Part shown: positions 27,779 to 37,171 of the stretch, one piece after another
How the letters are laid out: each line of letters starts with the position of its first letter
Numbering within the stretch: the stretch's first letter is position 1
Assembly (NCBI GenBank): GCA_026004095.1
Contig: BPIL01000012.1
Location: forward strand, 1 to 64,000
Origin: Meiothermus sp.
GTDB taxonomy: Bacteria; Deinococcota; Deinococci; Deinococcales; Thermaceae
Length of the DNA stretch: 64,000 nucleotides
Reading direction: 5' to 3'
Notes under the pieces: generated by a model
Seen by the model: the letters and a program-made list of their open reading frames with translations, nothing else
Told to the model about the DNA's origin: nothing
The model's database searches: none
Program-made: the position numbers and the translations under genes

Positions 27779-28210
27779 TTACCTCTGTATTTCTACCCCA
27801 ACCAGAATTTCCAACTGCAACTCCTGAGCCGATTGCGCCGTAGGAATAAGGCTATACCGCTCTACCCACAGGGCAAACGGTGGACGCTCCAAGCTTTTCA
27901 AAAATTGGAACACGGAGGCAAAGCCCCCTTCCAGCACCAGTCGAGCCATGGCATCCTGAGGCTCCAGACGCACCAGCCGCAGACCCTGCCGCTCCGCCTG
28001 GCGCACCAGCCAGGTGTAGACCTGGGGTAAGGCCTCTGGCTTGAGAGGTGGCCTGCTTGCTGCCTGGGGTGGTGCAAAGGTGTCCAGCTCACGTTGAAGC
28101 TGGCTTACCTGAATCTGCAAGGCGCGCATCCGCTCATAGCTGCCTTGCAACCACAGCAAGATTAGCCCCACAAGCAGGCCAGGAAATAGCCAGAGCAAGC
28201 TCGTTCTCAT
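27779..28210 (-). CDS. PilO/GspM-like assembly protein
   Basis: A 143-residue bitopic membrane protein: short N-terminus, one helix (LLWLFPGLLVGLILLWLQG), a coiled-coil stretch (ERMRALQIQVSQLQRELDTF) and a small ferredoxin-like periplasmic domain. This is the layout of PilO and GspM, which link the cytoplasmic motor to the outer parts of type IV pili and type II secretion machines. It is the last of eight overlapping genes; its start overlaps the GspF-like stop by 4 bp. The sequence itself is weakly conserved, so the call leans on topology and context. Confidence 0.65.
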   Translation of the reverse strand: MRTSLLWLFPGLLVGLILLWLQGSYERMRALQIQVSQLQRELDTFAPPQAASRPPLKPEALPQVYTWLVRQAERQGLRLVRLEPQDAMARLVLEGGFASVFQFLKSLERPPFALWVERYSLIPTAQSAQELQLEILVGVEIQR

Positions 28211-29406
28211 CGCATTCTGATGACACGGGATAGATCAAACAGTGGAAGGTATAGGGCCAAGGCTACCACCAAAACCACCCCCCCAAGGATAAGGGTCAGC
28301 ACCGGCTCGATACTGCTGGAAAGGCGTTTAAGACTATAGTCCACCTCTCGCTCGAGGTGAAAGGCAATTTCGTTGAGCATCCCCTCGAGCCGCCCTGCCT
28401 CCTCCCCCACCAAAACCATTCTGACAAAAAGAGGAAGGAAAAAGGGCTCGCGGGCCAGTCCGGTAGCCAAAGCTTCCCCGCGCTGCACGGATTGCTCTAC
28501 CCGGAGAATAGCCTCCGCCAGGGCGGCGTTGCCCACCACCTTACGGCTTGCCTCGAGGGCCTCGGTAATCCGAATCCCTCCAGCGTATAGGGTAGCCAGG
28601 GTACGGGCAAAGCGGGCCAGCCCAGCCTTGAGCAGAATTGAACCCATCAGGGGTATGCGCAACAACCAGCCATCCAGCCGCACGGAACCCCCCGGGGTGC
28701 GCCAGTACAGCCTCAGCCCGTATCCCAGCAGCAGGCCGAGCAACAACAGCCACCAACCGTGCTGACGAAAAAAGGCCGAACTGCTGAGCAGAAACTGGGT
28801 GGGCCCAGGCAGCGCCACCCCTGTTTCGCGGTATAGCTGAGCAAAGACCGGGATCACAAACACCAGCAGCACCGCCACCACCACCCCCAGCACCCCCAGC
28901 ACAAAACCGGGATAAAACAACGCAGTGCGGGTTTTCTCTTGCAGTTCGTAGCTTTTGTCGAGATACTCCGCCAGGCGTTGCAACACCACCTCCAGGCTAC
29001 CGCCCAACTCCCCCGCCGCCACCAGGTGGCGCATTAGGGGCGGAAACACCTGAGGGTAATCCTCCATGGCACGGGCCAATCCCTGTCCGGCCTCAATCCG
29101 TTCTCGCAGCCCTCGCAGGGCCTCGCGCAAGGAAGGGCTACCCGCTTGCAGGCTCAGGGTGTGCAAGGCCTGCACAAGCGGCACCCCAGCCCGCACCATT
29201 GTGGCGAGCTGTTCGGTCAAAATAACCAGCTCTGGCAACGGCACCTTGCGCAAAGGCCGTTGGGGAGCCTGCGTAAGCCGCAGTGGGAAAAGCCCCATGG
29301 CCCGTATCCGCGAGCGGGCCTCCCGCAAGGAAGCAGCTTCCACAACCCCCCGGTAGATCTCCCTACCCTCGGCATCGGTGGCCTCGTAGGTGAAGCGCAG
29401 ACCCAT
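28207..29406 (-). CDS. Type II secretion/type IV pilus platform protein GspF/PilC
   Basis: A 399-residue inner-membrane platform protein. Two repeated GspF domains can be read (VPLPELVILTEQLATMVRAGVPLVQAL in the first, RFARTLATLYAGGIRITEALEASR in the second) with three hydrophobic segments, the last near the C-terminus. It would turn under action of the ATPase encoded directly upstream, which ends one base before this start. Length is normal for the family. Confidence 0.93.
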   Translation of the reverse strand: MGLRFTYEATDAEGREIYRGVVEAASLREARSRIRAMGLFPLRLTQAPQRPLRKVPLPELVILTEQLATMVRAGVPLVQALHTLSLQAGSPSLREALRGLRERIEAGQGLARAMEDYPQVFPPLMRHLVAAGELGGSLEVVLQRLAEYLDKSYELQEKTRTALFYPGFVLGVLGVVVAVLLVFVIPVFAQLYRETGVALPGPTQFLLSSSAFFRQHGWWLLLLGLLLGYGLRLYWRTPGGSVRLDGWLLRIPLMGSILLKAGLARFARTLATLYAGGIRITEALEASRKVVGNAALAEAILRVEQSVQRGEALATGLAREPFFLPLFVRMVLVGEEAGRLEGMLNEIAFHLEREVDYSLKRLSSSIEPVLTLILGGVVLVVALALYLPLFDLSRVIRMR

Positions 29407-31050
29407 TCACACCTCCCGCCAGCCCAGGGCTCGCAAAACCTCGGAGGTGGTGGTGCGCCCATCACGCACTGCCACCAGTGCCTTGGCCCAGAGATCTTTA
29501 TGCTGGCTGCTGGCTGCCCGCGCCTGTAGTTCGGCCAGCGATCCCCCCGAGGCAATCAGGTGGCGTGCTTCCTGATCCAGGCTATAGATCTCGTAAAGTC
29601 CCATCCGACCAGAAAACCCGGTACCACGACAATAGGCGCAGCCCTGACCGCGGTATTCATGCGTCGGTGTAGCCTCCCCCCAGAGCAGGCGGGCCTCGGG
29701 AGGGGTCGGGCAAGCCTCAGCACACTGCGGGCAGACCTGGCGTACCAGCCGCTGCGCCACCACCCCCAGCAAGGTTGCACCCACCAAATAAGGCTCAGCC
29801 CCCATCTCCAGCAGCCGGATGGGGGTGGATAGGGCATCGTTGGCGTGCAAGGTAGCCAGCACCAGGTGCCCGGTAAGGGCAGCCCGCAGGGCTGTGTCAA
29901 TGGTCGTGCGGTCGCGAATCTCTCCCACCAAGATGACATCCGGATCCTGCCGTAGCACCGAACGCAGTACTTCACCAAAATCCAGGTCGATCTTGGGTTG
30001 TACAGGAATCTGGCTGATTCCCTCGAGGGGCACCTCGACCGGATCCTCAATGGTCAGAAAACACTTCTCCGAAGTGTACAGGTGCTGCATAGCGGCGTAC
30101 AGGGTGGTGGTCTTGCCGCTGCCGGTGGGGCCGGTCACCAGCAGAATACCGCTGGTGGAACGCAGCAGCCCTTCAAAGCGCTTCAGATCCTCCGGTAGCA
30201 TCCCCAGATCGGCCAACCCCCGCCGCACCGCATCGGGGTAGATAATGCGCACCGTCAGACGTTCGCCAAAAAGTGTGCCCACGCTGGCTACGCGCAGTTC
30301 ATGGCGGCGATTGCCGAAGGTGTAGGTAAAGTGCCCATCCTGCGGCCGCCGCTTTTCTGCAATATCCATACCAGCCAGCACCTTGAAGCGGGCCACCAGG
30401 GGGGCCTCCAACCCCTTATCCAGCCTGTGAATCTCCTGCAAAACCCCGTCCACCCGGATACGCACCCGGACATGGCTTTCCTGGGGCTCTAAGTGCAAAT
30501 CACTGGCCCGCGCACCCAGGGCCTTGCGCACCAGCTCATCGGCCAGCTCGATCGCTGGCGCTTGCTCGATGGTCAGATCGGGGCCTGGTCGAGCCTCCAT
30601 TTGCACGGCATCGAGGGACTGCTGGGGTTGCAACAAATCGTCCAGTGTCTGCAAAATTTCCCGGTCAGAGGCTAGGTAAGGCACGATCTCCTTACCAGTA
30701 CGAAAGCGCAGCTCATCCAGCAAAGCCAGATCGGCGGGGTGGGCCATCGCCACATGCAGACGAGCCCCATCCAGCCGCAGAGGCAGCACCTGCTTCTCAC
30801 GGGCGAAACGCCGATCCAGGAGGTTTAGAGCTTCCGGCTGTACTTCGACTGCTTTAAGGCTAATCAACGGTGCTCGCTGTTGATCAGCCAAAGCCTGGTA
30901 CAGCTCGGATTCGCGTATCCAGCCCTTCTGGAGTAACACCTGCCCCAACGGTTCCTGCCGCCTTTGCTGCTCCTCCAGGGCCATGGAAAGCTGCTCTGGC
31001 GTGAGCTTTCCCAACCTGACCAGCAGCTCACCGAGCTTGAGTTTCTCCAA
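29407..31050 (-). CDS. Assembly ATPase GspE/PilB
   Basis: A 547-residue cytoplasmic hexameric ATPase. Residues 1-150 form one GSPII_E N-terminal domain (LKLGELLVRLGKLTPEQ); the motor has Walker A GPTGSGKTTT at about 307-316, an Asp box (LTIEDPVE), Walker B (ILVGEIRDRTT) and a His box (LATLHANDA). A C-terminal zinc site is seen as CPQCAEAC and CAYC. It has a single N-terminal domain, unlike the triple-domain PilF of Thermus, and so fits a separate secretion-type system. It overlaps the upstream gene by 23 bp. Confidence 0.93.
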   Translation of the reverse strand: MEKLKLGELLVRLGKLTPEQLSMALEEQQRRQEPLGQVLLQKGWIRESELYQALADQQRAPLISLKAVEVQPEALNLLDRRFAREKQVLPLRLDGARLHVAMAHPADLALLDELRFRTGKEIVPYLASDREILQTLDDLLQPQQSLDAVQMEARPGPDLTIEQAPAIELADELVRKALGARASDLHLEPQESHVRVRIRVDGVLQEIHRLDKGLEAPLVARFKVLAGMDIAEKRRPQDGHFTYTFGNRRHELRVASVGTLFGERLTVRIIYPDAVRRGLADLGMLPEDLKRFEGLLRSTSGILLVTGPTGSGKTTTLYAAMQHLYTSEKCFLTIEDPVEVPLEGISQIPVQPKIDLDFGEVLRSVLRQDPDVILVGEIRDRTTIDTALRAALTGHLVLATLHANDALSTPIRLLEMGAEPYLVGATLLGVVAQRLVRQVCPQCAEACPTPPEARLLWGEATPTHEYRGQGCAYCRGTGFSGRMGLYEIYSLDQEARHLIASGGSLAELQARAASSQHKDLWAKALVAVRDGRTTTSEVLRALGWREV

Positions 31051-32209
31051 GTTGCACCTCCCAGGTGTAGAGACCCGCTCGAGCCCCCCCCTTTTCCTCT
31101 AGGAGCACCAGCCGGGCACCCAGGGCCTGGGCCAGCTCGAGGGGGGCATAGGGGCTCAGGGCCTCTCCTTGCAAGCGCATCTGTTCGCGGCTGGCCTCAA
31201 AACGTGTAAACCAAAGGCGATCCGGGCGCGCCGATATGCTACTGAGCAGACCCTCCAGGCCCACCCCCTGGGGGGTTTCGGTTTTCGGCACAACCACCAC
31301 TGCCTGCTCAGACTTAAGCTGGTTGTACAGCCGCTCGAGTCGTCGCACATGAGTTTGCAAGTAGGTATGGGCCAGCAGGCCCATGGTGGCAACAACCGCG
31401 CTTACCAGCAAAATAACCTGTACCTGCCGCGACAAACCCTCCCCAATGCGCTGCGGCCTATGCCTGAGGTTCAGGTAGGGTTCTCCAGTCAGCGCGTATT
31501 CCGGCATGACCTTATCCAGGCGGTATACCTGCTCCACCGGTAGGCCCGGCGGGGGATCGAAGGCCTCCGGCAGACCCACCAGCCAGGCTTCTTCTATCGT
31601 TCCCACACCTCCAAACAGCCCTATAGACCGCACCACCTCATCGGCAAGGGCCGGGGAAGCCTGATCGACGGGTAGGCTCAGATAGCGAAAGCCTACCAAC
31701 CCGCCATCTTCAAAGTAGGCAATGGTATGACTCAGGTTCTCTAAAACAATGTGGCGGCGGGCCTTACTCAGGCCACGTATCTGTCGCCAGAAAAAAAGAG
31801 GAAGAGGCTCCAGAGCCTTCAGTCGTAGACTGCGACTCAACAGCTCGGTAACCTTCTCGGGCATGGCCGCGTACAGCAGCCGGGTTTTGCGGTCTTCAAA
31901 ACCCAGGGGTAGGTGTGTAACCGTTAGCGACTGTCCTTCCAACAGGGGGCTGCGCTCAGCCTCCGCCAGCACCGCCTCGTCCAGGGGGAAACCAGGTAGA
32001 TTGGGAAACAACCCGGTGCGCAACAAAGCCAACTCTGGCCCCACGGCTAAGTAGTCCAGATTGCGTACAGCCTTCAGCAGCAACGGAAGCTTGTGCAATT
32101 GCAAACGACCCTCGCCATCCAGGAGACCCTCCAGGATGAAGCGGGATAGCCGACGCTTATCCCATACCAACAGGTGCTCGCGGGTAAGGAAAGCCAGGCG
32201 CATAATCAA
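31028..32209 (-). CDS. GspL-like (PilM-PilN fusion-like) assembly protein
   Basis: A 393-residue protein with a cytoplasmic N-terminal part of about 230 residues (LAFLTREHLLVWDKRRLSRF, FPNLPGFPLDEAVLAEAERSP), one membrane helix near residue 265 (VQVILLVSAVVATMGLLAHT), then a coiled coil (RRLERLYNQLKSEQAV) and a C-terminal domain. This is the order of GspL, or of PilM and PilN joined. It sits between the pilin genes and the ATPase, as gspL/pilM-N do elsewhere. Primary sequence similarity is low; topology and neighbours carry the call. Confidence 0.65.
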   Translation of the reverse strand: MIMRLAFLTREHLLVWDKRRLSRFILEGLLDGEGRLQLHKLPLLLKAVRNLDYLAVGPELALLRTGLFPNLPGFPLDEAVLAEAERSPLLEGQSLTVTHLPLGFEDRKTRLLYAAMPEKVTELLSRSLRLKALEPLPLFFWRQIRGLSKARRHIVLENLSHTIAYFEDGGLVGFRYLSLPVDQASPALADEVVRSIGLFGGVGTIEEAWLVGLPEAFDPPPGLPVEQVYRLDKVMPEYALTGEPYLNLRHRPQRIGEGLSRQVQVILLVSAVVATMGLLAHTYLQTHVRRLERLYNQLKSEQAVVVVPKTETPQGVGLEGLLSSISARPDRLWFTRFEASREQMRLQGEALSPYAPLELAQALGARLVLLEEKGGARAGLYTWEVQLGETQAR

Positions 32210-32694
32210 CGAAGCGAGACCACTGGAGGCGCAAAAGCCTGATCTTGATCATTCCGCCTTAGGGTTAGCACCCCACCAACAACGCTCCAGCTTGATGGGC
32301 AAACATCAAACAGACCCACCCGGCGCAACGCAGGGTCGCTACAGAAACGTGCCAGGGGGAGGCTGGTGTCCTCCAGAAGGCGCACCGGCACCCCCGATAC
32401 AATCGCACAACCACCCACCCAGGCCTGACGAAAAAGCTGGCTGCTCTGAAGCCGGTACATGACACATCCTCCGGCCACAGCAAGACGCAATTCGCCGCTG
32501 GTAAGGCTGACAACCTGCAATGCCTCGCGCATATCGCGTCCCAGCCGAGCCCGAATTTCATCGTAGGCTATCTCGGCGCCCAAGCGCAAATGGGCCTCTC
32601 TGGAAGCCTCGCTACCATAAAACAGCAGGCTACTAGCTGCCAGGGCCAGAAAGCCTGCCAAAGCCAGTACCACTGCCATTTCGATCAGGCGCAT
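32206..32694 (-). CDS. Minor pseudopilin, GspJ/PilW-like
   Basis: A 162-residue pilin-like protein that begins directly MRLIEMAVVLALAGFLALAASSL. The hydrophobic helix and its Glu are present but the usual basic leader and cleavage Gly are missing. An in-frame stop lies just upstream, so a longer start in this frame is not possible. Either the leader is lost through a frameshift or the start is atypical. The globular part has Cys residues (GGCVMYRL, GGCAIVSG). It overlaps the next gene by 4 bp. Confidence 0.72.
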   Translation of the reverse strand: MRLIEMAVVLALAGFLALAASSLLFYGSEASREAHLRLGAEIAYDEIRARLGRDMREALQVVSLTSGELRLAVAGGCVMYRLQSSQLFRQAWVGGCAIVSGVPVRLLEDTSLPLARFCSDPALRRVGLFDVCPSSWSVVGGVLTLRRNDQDQAFAPPVVSLR

Positions 32695-32705
32695 ATGGCC
32701 TCATT

Positions 32706-33035
32706 CTAGGGGTTGGTCACGCGAACCCGGGTCAGGTGGTACGGCCCCGAACGCAGGGTGGTTACGGTGCGGGTGTAACCCAGCCCATTCTGCACGATAC
32801 TTTCACGACAAACTGCAAATGTATGATCACCCAGGGAGATAGAGGTATGACTGGGACAGGCCGCAATGGTTGCCGGGGAGGCCTCCAGAAGGATCTCTAA
32901 CGCAGCCCCGGTTTGCAAATACGGCTCCTGGCTGCTCTGCAAAACCTGCGATACAGCCAGCACCCCCGTAGCAGCCACGCCCATCAGCAGTAGGGCCACC
33001 ACCACCTCCAACAGATTGAATCCTCGAGAGTTCAC
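32706..33035 (-). CDS. Minor pseudopilin, GspI/PilV-like
   Basis: A 109-residue prepilin with leader MNSRG and helix FNLLEVVVALLLMGVAATGVL, cleavage expected after G5. Size and helix type fit GspI/PilV. It contains paired Cys (TIAACPSH and FAVCRES). It overlaps the preceding PilX-like gene by 4 bp. Confidence 0.82.
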   Translation of the reverse strand: MNSRGFNLLEVVVALLLMGVAATGVLAVSQVLQSSQEPYLQTGAALEILLEASPATIAACPSHTSISLGDHTFAVCRESIVQNGLGYTRTVTTLRSGPYHLTRVRVTNP

Positions 33036-33505
33036 GGATCCACTACCCTCTGTTCGACCACCCCATCTGTGGCGTTGTACACCCAGCGCAACCGCCGGGT
33101 TACCCCACCCCGCTCCTCACCCACGGCATAAATTGTCCAGCGCACCTTACCACCAGCCAGGCTGCGCGTGGCGCTGCAAGCTAAACCTCCTAAGCTGCCG
33201 CTGCTAAAACAATACCGACCCACGTAATCCGGGCTGCTAGGGGTACAGGAGCTGGAAGTGCGGCAGATCAGAATAGGCTGAGCGGCAAAAAGGGGCACAA
33301 GCGGGCTAAGCCGGATGTGGGCAACAGCCTGTTCCGCACCCCCCTCTGCCAGATACAGGGCTTGTAGTGCCTGGGTTTCTGAGGTCTTGCGTGTGGCATT
33401 CTGCCAGGTGAGCAAGCCCAGCGGTACAAGAAGTAGCCCCAGCAAAACCAGGGCTACTGCAAGACTGATCAGGATGTAGCCTTTGCCATGCTCAGTTGAT
33501 AGCAT
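33032..33505 (-). CDS. PilX/GspK-like minor pseudopilin
   Basis: A 157-residue protein with leader MLSTEHGKG and helix YILISLAVALVLLGLLLVPLG, followed by YLAEGGAEQAVAH, which is typical of PilX proteins (compare the AESG segment in many). No Glu5 is present, as usual for this class. The frame is open further upstream, but the ATG at 33505 is chosen because it places the leader next to the helix; it overlaps the pilin gene by 14 bp. Four Cys are seen, two in CRTSSSC. Confidence 0.78.
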   Translation of the reverse strand: MLSTEHGKGYILISLAVALVLLGLLLVPLGLLTWQNATRKTSETQALQALYLAEGGAEQAVAHIRLSPLVPLFAAQPILICRTSSSCTPSSPDYVGRYCFSSGSLGGLACSATRSLAGGKVRWTIYAVGEERGGVTRRLRWVYNATDGVVEQRVVDP

Positions 33506-33887
33506 TGCGTATGCAACGTATGGCGGTCGTAGTGTTGTTGACCGGCGTTGTGCAGGTGTCGTTGCTGAAGAGCTGGGCCACCCGTTCACCCGTGGCGGCT
33601 GCGGTGTTGTTGTTATCGTAGTCCATGTAGGCGTAGCCGCCATTGAACTTCAACTGAGGGCTGGCATCCAGGTTAGTCACCAACTGCGCCCAGGTGGGCG
33701 GGTTGCCACCGTTCCGGGCCAGATAAATCGCGTAAGCTGAGCGAATGCTGGATAAGGTCGCCTCGCGCTGGGCCTGGCGGGCCTGGGTGGTCATGTCGAT
33801 GTAACGGGGCACCGCCACGGCTGCCAGAACACCAATGATCACAATAACGATAGCCAGCTCAATCAGGGTAAAACCATTTGTGCGCAT
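33492..33887 (-). CDS. Major pilin/pseudopilin, PilA/GspG type
   Basis: A 131-residue prepilin: leader MRTNG, then FTLIELAIVIVIIGVLAAVA with Glu5, followed by the RYIDM...ARQAQREATLSSIRSAYAIYLAR helix and a short globular part with Cys pair CTTPVNNTTTAIRC. First gene of the cluster, as expected for the most abundant subunit. The ribosome site is GAGGTGAG and a hairpin sits just upstream (33901-33922). Confidence 0.88.
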   Translation of the reverse strand: MRTNGFTLIELAIVIVIIGVLAAVAVPRYIDMTTQARQAQREATLSSIRSAYAIYLARNGGNPPTWAQLVTNLDASPQLKFNGGYAYMDYDNNNTAAATGERVAQLFSNDTCTTPVNNTTTAIRCIRNAIN

Positions 33888-33900
33888 AGCTCACCTCGCT

Positions 33901-33922
33901 TTTCTGCTCCCGAGGGCAGAAA
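33901..33922 (-). promoter_or_regulatory. Hairpin in the pilin 5' leader
   Basis: TTTCTGC (33901-33907) and GCAGAAA (33916-33922) form a perfect 7-bp stem with an 8-nt loop, ending 13 bases before the pilin start codon on the minus strand. It could stabilise the mRNA or affect translation. The rest of the 174-bp interval 33888-34061 shows no other clear signal. Confidence 0.5.
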
Positions 33923-34061
33923 GACTTTACATACATAATTTGGAATGCCCCGGAAAATGGGCTGTGATATTTGACCATAACCACCGATTCTCATCGACAA
34001 AAAAACGCGCCCTGGTGCGAAGATGGTCGATGTAACCTCACATAAACCTGTAAAGCCAAGC

Positions 34062-36215
34062 TCACCCCCCCACGTGCACCACCGGCCTGCGCTGTGGATC
34101 GGGCTCGGCCTTGCGCAGCACCTCGTGGGTGAGGCTGGGGACATCACCCTCGCCGTAGAGAATGAAGTCGAGGGCTGAGCGCAGGAGGGGACGCTCGCTC
34201 CACTCGAAGTAGACATGCGGGAGCTTACCGGTGGTGTCGCGTATATACAAAAGCAAGGCGGCAATAGCGTTGGGGATGGAGGTGCCCTGCACCCGCAGCA
34301 CCCGGTGCTCACCCACCTCCACACCGTGCACGTAGAGGGTATCGGAAAAGTCGGAGGCATCGGGGACGGAGACCTCGAGGAAGGCCACCGGATCGCGGTT
34401 GGGCAGGTGGGTGCGCCGGTGCATCCGCTCCTGCTTTTGCGTGTACTCGAAAGGGCTGCCAGAGTCGCGGTGGTTGGCAACCAGGCGGATCTCACCCAGG
34501 GCGAGCTGCCGGATAATCGCCTGGGCCTCGAGGTCGGCCTGAACCCGCTCGACGCGCAGTTCGGTTGAGCGCAAAACACGTGAGAGCAGCGAGACCACCA
34601 CAATCGCAGCGATGAAGCAGGCAGCTATCACCAGGCCATCGAGGTCGGCCAGCACCGTCACGGTGGCGGTGTAAATAAAGATGGCCGTAACCAGTCCAAA
34701 ACCCAGCGCGGCCCAAAGCTGGCGCTTGGCAAGGGCGGAAAGCATAACCGCGAAGGCCGCTGAGGTCATCAGGGCCAGCACCCCGGTGGCGTAGGCCCCG
34801 GCCTGGGCATTGACATCAGCCCGAAAGATCAGGGTAACCAACACACAGACCCCGGTGAAGATGAGCACCAGCGGGCGCACCGCCCGGGCCCAGTCGGGCG
34901 CCATACCATACCGGGGGAGATACCTTGGGGTGATGTTGAGCAATCCGGCCATGGCGCTCGCACCCGCGAACCAAAGGATCAGAATGGTGGAAAAATCGTA
35001 GAGGCTGCCAAACCACTCGCCCAGGTTTTGGTGGGCCAGGAAGGCCAGGGCCCGCCCGTTGGCTGCACCGCCCTCCTTGGTAACCTGCACCAGCCGCCCG
35101 CCTGGGGTGGGGGTGACCGTCACCACAAGGTGTATGGTGCCCTGGTTCCCATCGAGCTGAATCTGCTCCGTAAAGCTTCCCGTGCGCTCGGGTACGTGGT
35201 AGGTGTACAGGTCGCCGTTGCCCAGCGGCACATCGATGGTACGGGCCTGGCCGCGCAGCTCGCGTTGGGTGGTGGTCTCGGGCCAGAATTCGCTGGGTGG
35301 AATGAGCAGGGTGGTCACCAGCGAGCTGCTGAGCAGCATCACACTCATAATCAGGGCCGCCGTGGTGAGCAGTTTGCGTGAATTGGCTATCCGTCCCACA
35401 GGGTGCTGGGGCGAATCGTCGGGCCGACCCCGCACCAGCGGCATTACCACCACCCCGGTCTCAAAGCCGGAAAGACCCAGGGCCAGCTTGGGGAAAACCA
35501 CCAGGGCAGCCACCACCACAGCAGCAGGGGTGGCGTAGTCGAGGGCGATACGCCCTGTCCACTCGGACAGAAGGCCAGGGTTCTGTGCGATGAGGCCAAG
35601 CCCCTGACCAATCACCACCAGGTTTAGGCCAATGTAGGCCACCACCAAGAGCACCGCGATGCCGATGGCCTCCTTGAAACCGCGCAGAAAAACCACCCCC
35701 AGGAGGCCCACCAACAAGAGCGTCAAGCCAACCTGGTTGCTCAGCCAGTCCGGTGCGAGGGGGTTCTCAACAATATGCTTGGCCGCGTCCGCTGCCGAGA
35801 GGGTGATGGTGATGACAAAGCCGGTCGCCACAAAACCGATCAGGGTCAGCACCACAAACTTGCCTGTCCAGCCCTTGAGCAAGCGCTCGAGCATCGAGAT
35901 TGAGCCGTCTCCATGAGGGCTTTCCCCGGCAACCCGGCGGTACATGGGAAGGGCTCCAAACAGGGTGAGCAACACCAGCACCAGGGTGGCAATGGGCGAG
36001 AGCGCCCCCGCGGCCAGCGCTGCAATGCCGGGCTGGTAGCCCAGGGTGGAGAAGTAGTCCACCCCGGTCAGGCACATCACCCGCCACCAGGGGTGGCTCG
36101 AGTGGGTGGCGCTCGGTTGCTTGTAGTAGCCCTCGGAGGGTTTGGGAGCCCCCTCGAGCAGCCAGTGTTGTAAGCGGCTGGAAATAGGGCGGGCCGGGTG
36201 TCGCTTAACCGACAT
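34062..36215 (-). CDS. APC-superfamily amino acid permease with long cytosolic tail
   Basis: A 717-residue integral membrane transporter. After a soluble N-terminus of about 50 residues come about twelve hydrophobic segments starting [21 protein letters not shown] and [21 protein letters not shown], typical of the APC group. An insertion of roughly 120 residues rich in beta structure ([32 protein letters not shown]) splits the membrane part near residue 300. The last 160 residues are cytosolic. Substrate unknown. The gene stands alone between the pilus-like cluster and a response regulator. Confidence 0.8.
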   Translation of the reverse strand: MSVKRHPARPISSRLQHWLLEGAPKPSEGYYKQPSATHSSHPWWRVMCLTGVDYFSTLGYQPGIAALAAGALSPIATLVLVLLTLFGALPMYRRVAGESPHGDGSISMLERLLKGWTGKFVVLTLIGFVATGFVITITLSAADAAKHIVENPLAPDWLSNQVGLTLLLVGLLGVVFLRGFKEAIGIAVLLVVAYIGLNLVVIGQGLGLIAQNPGLLSEWTGRIALDYATPAAVVVAALVVFPKLALGLSGFETGVVVMPLVRGRPDDSPQHPVGRIANSRKLLTTAALIMSVMLLSSSLVTTLLIPPSEFWPETTTQRELRGQARTIDVPLGNGDLYTYHVPERTGSFTEQIQLDGNQGTIHLVVTVTPTPGGRLVQVTKEGGAANGRALAFLAHQNLGEWFGSLYDFSTILILWFAGASAMAGLLNITPRYLPRYGMAPDWARAVRPLVLIFTGVCVLVTLIFRADVNAQAGAYATGVLALMTSAAFAVMLSALAKRQLWAALGFGLVTAIFIYTATVTVLADLDGLVIAACFIAAIVVVSLLSRVLRSTELRVERVQADLEAQAIIRQLALGEIRLVANHRDSGSPFEYTQKQERMHRRTHLPNRDPVAFLEVSVPDASDFSDTLYVHGVEVGEHRVLRVQGTSIPNAIAALLLYIRDTTGKLPHVYFEWSERPLLRSALDFILYGEGDVPSLTHEVLRKAEPDPQRRPVVHVGG

Positions 36216-36242
36216 ACATCACTACCATTCTGGTTTGTACTG

Positions 36243-36270
36243 CTGGTTGTTTGGGCAGCAGGACAACCAG
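36243..36270. promoter_or_regulatory. Inverted repeat upstream of the APC permease
   Basis: CTGGTTGT (36243-36250) and ACAACCAG (36263-36270) are perfect complements across a 12-nt gap, 28 bp before the permease start. It may be an operator or a leader hairpin. No function can be assigned. The remaining part of 36216-36387 shows nothing else. Confidence 0.4.
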
Positions 36271-36387
36271 AGACCGTGCGCGTATCGAGGAACCGCCTGG
36301 GCTTAACCGCCGCTTTATTCTCGTTTGCCAAATACCCTTACCCGCTTGTGCAAACAACCCATCCTGCCGCAGGGCTCTCAACACCAC

Positions 36388-37047
36388 TCACGCTCCCAGC
36401 CGATATCCTACTCCCCGCACCGTCTCAATGATATCTTCGCCAAGGCGCTTGCGGAGGTTTTTAACGTACACATCTATAAGGTTGGAGTCGGCCTCGAAGC
36501 CCGGCCCCCAGATGCGCTCGAGGATCTCCTCACGGGTAAAGACCCGGCCCTTGTTGAGGGCCAGCAGTTCCAGAACCAGGTATTCCTTCGCGGTAAGGCG
36601 CACCAGCTCACCCTGCCGCCGCACCTGGCGGTGCTCCAGGGCCAGTTCGACCTGGGATGAAATTTGCAAAACCTGCGGTTTGATCTCCCCACGCCGCCCC
36701 AGGGCCTTAAGGCGGGCCACCAACTCGGCCAGGGCAAAGGGCTTGGGCAGGTAATCGTCGCCCCACTCGAGGCCCCGCACCCGGTCGGGCAGGGCCTCGC
36801 GGGCGGTGAGGAAAAGAATGGGCTGATGAAAGCCCGACTCGCGCAGGGCCTGGGCCAGCTCAAAGCCAGCCTCCGGCCCTTCGGGCAGCATCACATCCAA
36901 TAAAATCAGGTCGAAGGGCTGCTCCCAGACCAGGGCCTCGGCTTCGGATCTCGAAGCTGCCAGGGTAACCTGGAAGCCCTGCACCGAGAGACTTTCCTTC
37001 AGGGTGGAGGCCAGGCTGGGCTCGTCTTCGACGATTAACAAACGCAC
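36388..37047 (-). CDS. OmpR-family response regulator
   Basis: A 219-residue two-component regulator. Receiver domain at about 1-115 with acidic pocket LLIVEDEPS, phosphorylated Asp in LILLDVMLPEG, Thr/Ser switch in LFLTARE and Lys in DDYLPKPF; winged-helix output at about 125-219 (RLTAKEYLVLELLALNKGRVF, DVYVKNLRKRLG, VRGVGYRLG). GTG at 37047 gives the normal family length; an ATG at 37092 is possible. No kinase is adjacent; a candidate is the histidine kinase at 40377. Confidence 0.9.
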   Translation of the reverse strand: MRLLIVEDEPSLASTLKESLSVQGFQVTLAASRSEAEALVWEQPFDLILLDVMLPEGPEAGFELAQALRESGFHQPILFLTAREALPDRVRGLEWGDDYLPKPFALAELVARLKALGRRGEIKPQVLQISSQVELALEHRQVRRQGELVRLTAKEYLVLELLALNKGRVFTREEILERIWGPGFEADSNLIDVYVKNLRKRLGEDIIETVRGVGYRLGA

Positions 37048-37144
37048 ACCTAAGCTTATCTCGGCCCCTGGACGATCGGCTAGCGGGCACATTCTTGTAA
37101 TGCTAATGCCATCGGCTGAAGGCCAGGTGAAGGCGCCAAAAATT

Positions 37145-37171
37145 AAGCTGCGGTGGGTGAGGCCGCAGCTT
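37145..37171 (-). promoter_or_regulatory. Perfect 9-bp hairpin followed by a T run, upstream of the response regulator
   Basis: AAGCTGCGG (37145-37153) and CCGCAGCTT (37163-37171) pair perfectly over a 9-nt loop. On the minus strand the stem is followed by AATTTTT, so it looks like an intrinsic terminator about 90 bp before the response-regulator start. No minus-strand gene ends there, so it may act as an attenuator in the leader, end a small RNA, or be a protein-binding dyad in the divergent region 37048-37308. Confidence 0.5.
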
